Below, piece by piece: positions 14,983 to 20,845 of a stretch of 20,845 nt of DNA. A model generated the notes under the pieces. The model was given only the letters and a program-made list of their open reading frames with translations. It made no database searches and was not told the origin of the DNA. The stretch's first letter is position 1, and each line of letters starts with the position of its first letter. The translations under genes and the position numbers were made by a program. The DNA is from an uncultured Prosthecobacter sp. (lineage in GTDB: Bacteria > Verrucomicrobiota > Verrucomicrobiia > Verrucomicrobiales > Verrucomicrobiaceae): positions 1 to 20,845 of the forward strand of contig CALDGV010000656.1 in the NCBI GenBank assembly GCA_937941745.1. The letters are read 5' to 3'.

Positions 14983-16686
14983 ATGACCTTCCGCGCGCGC
15001 TTGCAGCAGGCCATCATCGGACTCGTGGCAGCCGCCACGGGGGCAAGCCTGTTCATCGCCCAGCAGCAGAACGACGCCCAGCATCGTGAAATGCTCGACC
15101 GGCTCTTCGATCAGCAGTTCGCCGCCTTCCGGCGTGAGCAGCAGCGGAACATCGACCTTGCCGAAAAGAATGTGAAGCGTCTTTCCGAATCCGTGCGGCT
15201 CTTTGCAGCCTTGGAAGCGGGATTTGAAGGCTCCTACCAGGTCGCCACGGATGAACTGCGCCTGGATGATTTTGACTTCTTCCGTCTCCTGGGCGCTGAC
15301 GGCGAGATCATTCAGCCTCCGGAAGGCAGCCGCACTGAAGCAGGACTTGCCGACTCCTCCATTCAGGAGCCTTTGAAACAGCAGCTGACACATGCCAAGC
15401 TCCAGAAAATCACGACTACAGGCTATTTGATCCTGAACAGCGAAGAACTTTCCGCACCTCGTGTTTTCCGCATTGTCTCCGCTCCTATTCAAAACTTCGA
15501 CTCGGTCGTGGGTGCCCTGGTGCTGGGACAGGAAATGCAGGACTTTGGGAAGGATGAAGGTGGCAAATACGAGTTGGGCGGCAGCATGCCTGCCATGTGG
15601 CTGAACGGGAGTCTGGCTGGAAGTGCGCTTCCAGGTGAACTCAAGCCGGGCCTGGAGAAGGACCTGCACGCAGCCATCGGGGCGAATTCACCGGATCATG
15701 TCGAAAGACACCTGCGCATTCAGGGAACAGGCTACCGCTACATGGCGCACTGCCTGAATCCAGGCTCGCCCTTCCCGTCGGCCTATTACGTGTCCATCGT
15801 ATCACTGGCGAACTTCGAAGCCTCACAGAGGATCTTGATCTTCAAGATCGTCGGACTTGCAGTGCTGGCCATCGGCCTGGCCTCTCTCATCGGCTTTCTG
15901 TTTGCGCGGCAGATCACGCAGCCAATCCAAAGCCTGGTGGAGGCCACGCAGCAGATCACAGGCGGCCATTTTCAGCCTGCCATCAGCCCTGGTCCCACGC
16001 AGGAGATGCGGCATCTGGCGGACGCCTTTCAGGACATGGCCGCCGGGCTGGCGCTGAAAGACCGTTATCATTCCGTGCTCAGCATGGTGGCTGATCCACG
16101 TGTGGCGGAGCAGCTCATGGCAGGGAAGATTCCGCTGGGGGGCGAACTGCGCCAAGTGAGCGTGATCTTCTGCGACATTCGCGGCTACACGGCGCTGAGT
16201 GCCGGACGAGATCCTCGGGAGGTCATCCAACTGCTCAACAAGCACATGTCCGCCCTGACCCGGGTGGTTTACCGCCATCATGGCGTGATCAACCAGTTCG
16301 CCGGAGACGCCATCATGATCCTCTTTGGCGCGCCCACGGACAATCCAGACCATGCGCTGAATGCGGTGCAGTGTGCCCGCGAAATGCTGAAGGAGCGCGA
16401 GAAGCTGAACCAGGAGACCCATGAACCTTTGGGCATCGGCTTTGGCATCGCCACAGGCCATGTGGTCGCAGGCTGTCTTGGCAGTGAAAACCGTGCCGAC
16501 TACACGGTCGTGGGAGATCGCGTGAATCTGGCCGCCCGGCTGTGCAGCGTGGCGGGTGCAGGTGAAATCATCCTCGACACCGCCACACGGGCAGAGCTTC
16601 CAGCGGGCTTCGCCACTTCGCCGACCGATCCGCTGAAACTGAAAGGGTTCAACGATCCCATCATCGCGCACCGACTGTTGTCATGA
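14983..16686 (+). CDS. Membrane-bound class III adenylate/guanylate cyclase with periplasmic sensor and HAMP domain
   Basis: The product has 567 residues. The order is: TM1 about 10-26; periplasmic sensor about 28-282, probably Cache-like (SEELSAPRVFRIVSAPIQN); TM2 about 284-306; HAMP about 307-358 (FARQITQPIQSLVEATQQIT); linker; and class III catalytic domain about 390-565. The metal-binding aspartates are present: D398 in VIFCDIRGYT and D442 in FAGDAIMILFG. So are N515 and R519 in VNLAARLC, which stabilise the transition state. The purine-reading pair is Q438 (usually Lys) and T508 (YTVVGD); Thr is typical of the class IIIb, bicarbonate-responsive type. cAMP is the likeliest product, but the Lys-to-Gln change makes substrate uncertain. 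The ATG is 3 bases after the cupredoxin stop, and the TGA overlaps the next ATG. Confidence 0.9.
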   Translation: MTFRARLQQAIIGLVAAATGASLFIAQQQNDAQHREMLDRLFDQQFAAFRREQQRNIDLAEKNVKRLSESVRLFAALEAGFEGSYQVATDELRLDDFDFFRLLGADGEIIQPPEGSRTEAGLADSSIQEPLKQQLTHAKLQKITTTGYLILNSEELSAPRVFRIVSAPIQNFDSVVGALVLGQEMQDFGKDEGGKYELGGSMPAMWLNGSLAGSALPGELKPGLEKDLHAAIGANSPDHVERHLRIQGTGYRYMAHCLNPGSPFPSAYYVSIVSLANFEASQRILIFKIVGLAVLAIGLASLIGFLFARQITQPIQSLVEATQQITGGHFQPAISPGPTQEMRHLADAFQDMAAGLALKDRYHSVLSMVADPRVAEQLMAGKIPLGGELRQVSVIFCDIRGYTALSAGRDPREVIQLLNKHMSALTRVVYRHHGVINQFAGDAIMILFGAPTDNPDHALNAVQCAREMLKEREKLNQETHEPLGIGFGIATGHVVAGCLGSENRADYTVVGDRVNLAARLCSVAGAGEIILDTATRAELPAGFATSPTDPLKLKGFNDPIIAHRLLS

Positions 16687-17885
16687 CACGCCTCGCCCTT
16701 GCCTTCGCCCTGCTGGCTGCCGATCTGGCAGCCCAAACGCCTCTGGAGTGGCTGGACCAGCATCTGACGCTCAGTTCAGCGGATGCGGAATGGCGGGCGG
16801 ATGTCTCTGGCCTGCTGGATCTGGAGGCCTATCTGCCGGAACAGCAGGCGCTCGGTCTTTTGGAGACAGACGACGAGGTCTTTTTCAATCCACGGCTGAC
16901 GCTGATGCTGGATCTTCAGATGAGCTCACACTGGCGGGCCCATGCGCAGATGAGGGCAGACCGAGGGTTTGATCCCGGCTTCGCGCCTGACGGGCAGACA
17001 AGGCTCGATGAGTACTTCGTGGAGTGGAAGCCGCTGGCAAGCGATGCGCTGAACTTCCGCGCAGGCAAGTTTGCCACGGCATTCGGAGCCTGGACCTCCA
17101 GGCGGCTGTCCTGGGACAACCCCTTTGTCACGGCACCCGCCGCTTACAGTGACATGCTTCCCATCACGGACCGGATGGCGGCTCCCGCGGCGGGCTTTGC
17201 GAACCGCCGCAACGTGCCTGAAAACCGCCAGACATGGGTCCCCATCCTCTGGGGGCCTTCCTATGCCAGTGGCGCATCGGTTTTTGGCCGCACCCAGCAC
17301 TTCGACTATGCCCTGGAGGTGAAAAATGCCTCCATCTCGTCGCGCCCCGAAGCCTGGGACGTGGTGCAAAATGGCTGGGATGCCACCACCTTCACCGGCA
17401 GGCTGGGCTGGCGGCCTGCGCCGGAATGGACCCTGGGCACCTCGTTCAGCCATGGGCCCTACCTCCTTGAAGAGGCCGAGCCCACACTGACACGAGGTCA
17501 GGACTACCTAGACTACGATCAAACGACCTTCGGCCTGGACGCTGGCTATGCCCACGGCCCCTGGCAGCTGTGGGGAGAGCTGATGACGAGCACGTTTGAA
17601 GTGCCCAACGTCGGTGAGGTGCATGTCGTCAGCGGCTTTCTTGAAGCCAGACGGCGCCTAGGCGCACGCACCTGGGCCGCCGCACGATGGAATCAAAGCT
17701 GGTTTGGCAACCTTCCGGGCACCAGCCGTGAATGGGACAGGGATGGCTGGCGCATTGATCTCGCCATCGGCCACCGACTGAGCAGCAACCTGCAGGCGAA
17801 GCTGCAGTACAGCCTGGCGGAGCGGACGGGGCATGACCAGGAGGGTGACCACCTCCTGGCAGCACAGGTGACGCTGCGATTTTAA
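16683..17885 (+). CDS. Outer-membrane beta-barrel (porin-like) protein
   Basis: The product has 400 residues, with a Sec signal (MTRLALAFALLAADLAAQ). Alternating amphipathic strands rich in Trp, Tyr and Phe fill the rest, for example FNPRLTLMLDLQMSSHWRAH, LDEYFVEWKPLASD, LNFRAGKFATAFGAWTSRRL, FTGRLGWRPAPEWTLGTSFS and WAAARWNQSWF. It ends with Phe in LLAAQVTLRF, the C-terminal signal recognised by the BAM complex. The GKFATAFGAW segment recalls the porin-family 'G(K/Q)-F-x-x-P-x-G' strand. Its ATG overlaps the cyclase stop (ATGA), so translation is coupled. Placement in a sensor operon suggests a channel or receptor serving the same signal. No plug domain or TonB box is seen, so it is not a TonB-dependent receptor. 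Confidence 0.78.
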   Translation: MTRLALAFALLAADLAAQTPLEWLDQHLTLSSADAEWRADVSGLLDLEAYLPEQQALGLLETDDEVFFNPRLTLMLDLQMSSHWRAHAQMRADRGFDPGFAPDGQTRLDEYFVEWKPLASDALNFRAGKFATAFGAWTSRRLSWDNPFVTAPAAYSDMLPITDRMAAPAAGFANRRNVPENRQTWVPILWGPSYASGASVFGRTQHFDYALEVKNASISSRPEAWDVVQNGWDATTFTGRLGWRPAPEWTLGTSFSHGPYLLEEAEPTLTRGQDYLDYDQTTFGLDAGYAHGPWQLWGELMTSTFEVPNVGEVHVVSGFLEARRRLGARTWAAARWNQSWFGNLPGTSREWDRDGWRIDLAIGHRLSSNLQAKLQYSLAERTGHDQEGDHLLAAQVTLRF

Positions 17886-18000
17886 GCCTTCGGTAAAAAA
17901 GTGGGGGAATTTGCGCAAGTCCGGGAGGGGACCTGCATCAGGGGGGTGAAGGGCAGCAAAAGCCGCCCGCCGAATCACCCAACTCCATTCCATCCCCTCC

Positions 18001-19080
18001 ATGAAACGCCGCACCACCCTCCTCGCCCTCGCCGCCAGCCTTTTGACTGTCGCCGCTTCCACCTCAGCGAATGCTCAGTCCATCCGCCTGCTGACGCAGA
18101 TCACGGAGATCATCCCCAGCCAAGCCATGGCAGGCCAGACCATCACGGTGAAAGTGACCCGCAACGACCTCCTGCTGAACTCCGCCCTGAAGGACATCCG
18201 CCAGAACGCCTTGAAGGACATCGCCCGCCGCTTCCCAGGCAGGACAGGCAGCCCGACGGCCAAGATTTTCTTCACCGGAGCCACCACAGGGTCGTTCGTT
18301 GAAGGTCAGAACGTGGTGCGGGTGAACGATGACACCTTCACCGTCCGCGTCCCCTCCACGGCACGCTCTGGCCCGATGCGCCTTCAGATGGGCCTGGGAA
18401 CGAGCCTCTCCAGGGTCAACTTCACCCTGACCTCCACGGGCTTCACCTTTGCCAACCTGAGCCAGTTCAATGTCGTGAGCCTCAAGATCGACAACGTGGA
18501 GCGCCTGACTCCCGGGCAGGTCATCGCCGCAGTGCCACACAACGTTCCCAATGTGAACGTGCTGGATGTCGGAACCACTGCCGGCAACCACAACATCCAG
18601 GTCACCCTTGGCTTGGACGCCGCCCGGCCGATCATGGTTCTCTTCTTTCCGACCCGTGCCGCCCAGCCCCTGATCAGCACCAGCCAGGGCTTCAACAATC
18701 CAATTGCCCTTCAGTTGATGCTTGGCGGCGAATATCTGGCCTCTTCTCCGAACGCAGTTTCCGTTGTTGGCAGCAGCCGCACCGTGAGCTGGCAGGCCCT
18801 TCAGTTTCAGGCAAACGGATCCCTGGTGGTGCATGGTTTTGACTTCACCTTCAACAGCGCCACTGGCGGCACGACCTTCAAACATTGGATCAGCGACCGC
18901 CCCAATGTGGTGGCCCAGGGCACCGTGGTGGAGCCCACCGCTGCCCAGTGGGGCATCAACCTGCCAGCTGTGAACCTGCCTCTTCGCCTCAGCAATGGCA
19001 GCAACTACACCGTGCTGAATGTGAACCTTGCTGCTGCCAGCCTCACCGCCACCGATGGACTGACCTACAACATGCAGTGA
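18001..19080 (+). CDS. Secreted beta-rich protein of unknown function (IPT/TIG-like N-terminal part)
   Basis: The product has 359 residues. The signal peptide is clear (MKRRTTLLALAASLLTV, cleavage ANA-Q near residue 25). The mature start, ITEIIPSQAMAGQTITVKVT, resembles the opening strands of an IPT/TIG immunoglobulin-like domain, and TFTVRVPSTARSGPMRLQMG is typical of its end (residues about 110-130). The remainder is rich in Asn, Thr, Ser, Val and Leu, with no catalytic motif and almost no Cys. It could be a surface or structural protein. It is monocistronic: 115 bases separate it from the porin gene, and a strong terminator follows. The 115-base leader is G/C-rich with no Shine-Dalgarno before the ATG. 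I do not recognise a named family. Confidence 0.75.
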   Translation: MKRRTTLLALAASLLTVAASTSANAQSIRLLTQITEIIPSQAMAGQTITVKVTRNDLLLNSALKDIRQNALKDIARRFPGRTGSPTAKIFFTGATTGSFVEGQNVVRVNDDTFTVRVPSTARSGPMRLQMGLGTSLSRVNFTLTSTGFTFANLSQFNVVSLKIDNVERLTPGQVIAAVPHNVPNVNVLDVGTTAGNHNIQVTLGLDAARPIMVLFFPTRAAQPLISTSQGFNNPIALQLMLGGEYLASSPNAVSVVGSSRTVSWQALQFQANGSLVVHGFDFTFNSATGGTTFKHWISDRPNVVAQGTVVEPTAAQWGINLPAVNLPLRLSNGSNYTVLNVNLAAASLTATDGLTYNMQ

Positions 19081-19105
19081 GCCTTCCTTCGCGAAAGACT
19101 CGCCA

Positions 19106-19140
19106 CCAGCCAAGCCACCCGGCTTGGCTGGTTTCGTTTT
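19106..19140 (+). terminator. Strong intrinsic terminator
   Basis: CCAGCCAAGCC (19106-19116) pairs perfectly with GGCTTGGCTGG (19121-19131) around the loop ACCC, followed by TTTCGTTTT. It lies 25 bases past the stop of the secreted protein gene. The T-rich tail is only on the plus strand, so it mainly ends that transcript before the convergent hydrolase gene. Confidence 0.93.
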
Positions 19141-19160
19141 GCGGGGAACCCTTTCCCGCC

Positions 19161-20384
19161 TCAATCCACCCGCACTGCGGCGCAGACCATCTCAAGCACC
19201 CGCCACAGTCCGTTGTTGCCCTGCAGGCTGCCTTCCTGAAACCCTGTGGCGGGCGTGGGCTGCCATTGGGAACGATCACTGGTCGGCGGAGGCTGGGGAA
19301 TGCGGGTCAGCTTTTCGTCATACTGGCCGTCCTTGCCACCCAGCTTGTAGATCACGAGGTCCAGAGAAGGCACGATGTAGAGGCAGAAGCCTCCTGCGCC
19401 GCTTTTCCAAAAAGCATCTCTGGGAGCACCGGCCACATGCCCATCGGCATTGTGCTCCCACTGAAGGCTGAAGGGGCAGTGCGAATTGTAGGGCAGCCAA
19501 GACTGGCATTTTTTGATGTATTCTGCCGGGACAAGCTGCTGATCGCGCCACTTTCCACCCTGCGCCAGGCAGTAGCCAAAGCGCATGACATCGGTGGCAT
19601 GCAGCGCCGTGCTGCCGGCACCGTTGGCATGCTTCATCACCACATCACCGCGATAGAGGCAGTAGTTCCAGGCCCCCCAGCCCTGGGGCTTGGCCAGCCT
19701 TTCATGAATGTAATCCTTCAATTCCATGCCGCTCACATTGCGCAGCACGATGCTCGCGATGTGGGGCGAGGGCGAGGAATAGGAATAGCCCGCGCCTGGA
19801 TCACACCAGAGTGGCACACGCAGTGAAGATTCATCAATCTCACGCACATCCTGTCCCTTCACAGGTTTGAGAGGCTGCGGCTTGCCCATGATGATGCCGC
19901 TGGGTGCCTGCCCTTCCCCCCAGGTGCCAGCGGTCATGCACAAGAGCTGCCCGAGGGTGATCCCGGCCTTCCGCGGATCATCCAGCGGCATGGCCTGGGG
20001 CAGGTAGGCAGGCGTGTACACCTTGGTGTCCAACCCCTGAGGGATCTTGTCCTTGAACTCCTCCAGCATAATGCCGCAGGCGATGCTGCAAAAACCCTTG
20101 CCGGTGGAGGCCATGTCGGGATTGGCATTGCGGCTGGCCTTGCCGAAATACTTTTCAAAAACCAGCCAGCCCTTGCGCACCACCACAAGACCACCGTTGG
20201 CGGTCGTTTTTTCCGTCACCGTGTAGGCGGGCTCGAGCTTGCGAAGATCCATCCCAGCCTTGTCGCGCATCTCCAGCTCCGATTTGGCCTCACGCCAGCC
20301 GCCTTCAGCGTCTGGAGGCGGGAAATAAGTGTCGGCGGCAGCCAGGACGATGGGAAAACAGCCAAGGAAGAGACAGCGAAGCAT
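19161..20384 (-). CDS. Exported serine hydrolase of the beta-lactamase/DD-peptidase fold (class C-like)
   Basis: The product has 407 residues from ATG 20384; a GTG 12 codons upstream also opens the frame but makes a poorer signal peptide. MLRCLFLGCFPIVLAAAD is a Sec signal. The nucleophile motif S-x-x-K is S93-T-G-K96 (PDMASTGKGF), the second motif is Y202-S-S in GYSYSSPSPH, and KSGAGGF near the C-terminus stands where KTG or HxG is found. This is the 'beta-lactamase' family shared by class C enzymes, DD-peptidases and esterases. In this phylum such proteins usually act as esterases or peptidases on unknown substrates. True beta-lactamase activity cannot be inferred. The gene is transcribed alone, convergent with the secreted protein gene, and starts about 115 bases after the ahcY terminator. 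Confidence 0.88.
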   Translation of the reverse strand: MLRCLFLGCFPIVLAAADTYFPPPDAEGGWREAKSELEMRDKAGMDLRKLEPAYTVTEKTTANGGLVVVRKGWLVFEKYFGKASRNANPDMASTGKGFCSIACGIMLEEFKDKIPQGLDTKVYTPAYLPQAMPLDDPRKAGITLGQLLCMTAGTWGEGQAPSGIIMGKPQPLKPVKGQDVREIDESSLRVPLWCDPGAGYSYSSPSPHIASIVLRNVSGMELKDYIHERLAKPQGWGAWNYCLYRGDVVMKHANGAGSTALHATDVMRFGYCLAQGGKWRDQQLVPAEYIKKCQSWLPYNSHCPFSLQWEHNADGHVAGAPRDAFWKSGAGGFCLYIVPSLDLVIYKLGGKDGQYDEKLTRIPQPPPTSDRSQWQPTPATGFQEGSLQGNNGLWRVLEMVCAAVRVD

Positions 20385-20497
20385 GAGCAGGAGTGATGAG
20401 GGTCTGGGTAACGACCTCACTCGAACTCATTTTTGCTCTTTTCCAACCTCGGATACTCCATGCAAGCCCTCGGCAGGAGATGCGATGGGTGCCAACC

Positions 20498-20529
20498 AAA
20501 ACGCGCCCGGCCTTTCGACCGGACGCGCT
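20498..20529 (-). terminator. Intrinsic terminator of ahcY, with GAAA tetraloop
   Basis: On the minus strand AGCGCGTCCGGTC pairs with GGCCGGGCGCGTT around the loop GAAA, a GNRA tetraloop, and runs into TTTT. Three of the pairs are G-T wobbles on this strand and would be C-A mismatches on the other, so the structure belongs to the minus-strand transcript. It starts 63 bases past the ahcY stop. Confidence 0.88.
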
Positions 20530-20562
20530 CTGGGGTTTTGGGGGTGGTGAGTGGTTGAGGCT

Positions 20563-20581
20563 CATCTCGCGGAGCGAGATG
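20563..20581 (-). repeat. Short hairpin between the ahcY stop and its terminator
   Basis: CATCTCGC and GCGAGATG pair perfectly around a 3-base loop. No T-run follows on either strand, so it is unlikely to terminate by itself. It could stabilise the 3' end of the ahcY mRNA. Confidence 0.45.
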
Positions 20582-20591
20582 GCTACTTTAA

Positions 20592-20845
20592 TTAATAACG
20601 GTAGTGATCCGTCTTGTAGGGGCCTTCGACGGGGACGCCGATGTAGTCGGCCTGGTCTTTGGTGAGGACGGTGAGCTTCACGCCGATCTTCGCGAGGTGG
20701 AGGCGGGCGACTTCTTCGTCGAGCTTCTTCGGCAGGACGGTGACGCCGACTTCGCGGGTGTCTTTGGTGGCCCAGAGTTCCATCTGCGCAAGGCACTGGT
20801 TGGTGAAGCTGTTGCTCATCACGAAGCTCGGGTGGCCGGTGGCGC
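20592..20845 (-). CDS. ahcY: S-adenosylhomocysteinase, C-terminal part
   Basis: The visible part is the last 84 residues; the rest lies beyond the right edge. The enzyme hydrolyses S-adenosylhomocysteine to adenosine and homocysteine in the cytoplasm, using bound NAD, and so maintains methylation capacity. The diagnostic blocks are [37 protein letters not shown] and the invariant C-terminus ending KTDHYRY, in which the Lys and Tyr reach into the partner subunit's NAD site. Stop codons TAA end the gene at 20592. Any SAH riboswitch would lie at the 5' end, outside the window. A strong terminator follows. Confidence 0.95.
   Translation of the reverse strand, partial: ATGHPSFVMSNSFTNQCLAQMELWATKDTREVGVTVLPKKLDEEVARLHLAKIGVKLTVLTKDQADYIGVPVEGPYKTDHYRY

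Noticed and set aside
19161..20384. Antibiotic-resistance beta-lactamase
   Set aside because: The fold motifs are present, but this family is mainly esterases and peptidases, and nothing in the sequence or context points to beta-lactam hydrolysis.
1..20845. CRISPR arrays, tRNA genes, transposons or phage genes
   Set aside because: I saw no regularly spaced repeats, no cloverleaf-like segments with the usual conserved arms, and no transposase, integrase or capsid-type proteins.

Overview
The window reads as a high-GC bacterial chromosome, most likely Verrucomicrobiota of the Prosthecobacter/Verrucomicrobiaceae type. The evidence is the mix of exported families: a DUF1501 protein with a twin-arginine signal, a secreted FAD_oxidored protein, an FG-GAP propeller, a BamB-like PQQ propeller, and several signal-peptide proteins of unknown function. 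A planctomycete origin is less likely but cannot be excluded from sequence alone. I see no rRNA, tRNA, CRISPR array, insertion sequence or phage gene.

Layout, left to right. (1) The 5' part of an assimilatory sulfite reductase gene (minus strand) runs off the left edge. (2) Upstream of it is a two-gene minus-strand unit: a secreted HEAT/jelly-roll-like protein followed by a secreted PQQ-type propeller. (3) Divergent from this is a large SKI2-like superfamily 2 helicase with an unusual DEYQ Walker B box. (4) An AT-rich gene of unknown function for a small exported protein lies on the minus strand. (5) Divergent from that is pgsA (phosphatidylglycerophosphate synthase), with two adjacent inverted repeats upstream. 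(6) A long minus-strand run from 14261 down to 7350 holds five genes: a GAF-domain protein, a cytosolic subtilisin-like protease, an FG-GAP propeller protein, a secreted FAD oxidoreductase with a degenerate S-layer-homology-like tail, and the DUF1501 protein. (7) Divergent from (6) is a tight plus-strand operon of three genes: a periplasmic cupredoxin, a membrane class III nucleotide cyclase with HAMP, and an outer-membrane beta-barrel. (8) A single secreted protein follows, with a near-ideal intrinsic terminator. (9) Convergent to it is a serine beta-lactamase-fold hydrolase. (10) The 3' end of the S-adenosylhomocysteinase gene, with its own terminator, reaches the right edge.

The centre of interest is 12872-17885. 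The plus-strand operon looks like a complete envelope signalling module: a copper-type periplasmic protein, a transmembrane cyclase with a large periplasmic sensor, and a barrel in the outer membrane, with gene gaps of 3 and -3 bases. About 75 bases away, on the other strand, a GAF protein carrying a possible Cys/His metal site is paired with an intact but leaderless subtilase. These two are the only genes in the window with clear Shine-Dalgarno sites. Whether the two halves form one system is inference.

The FAD oxidoreductase, FG-GAP and DUF1501 genes share a strand and short gaps, and all look exported. This fits the large, poorly characterised secreted catabolic repertoire of these phyla, but no substrate can be named from the sequence.
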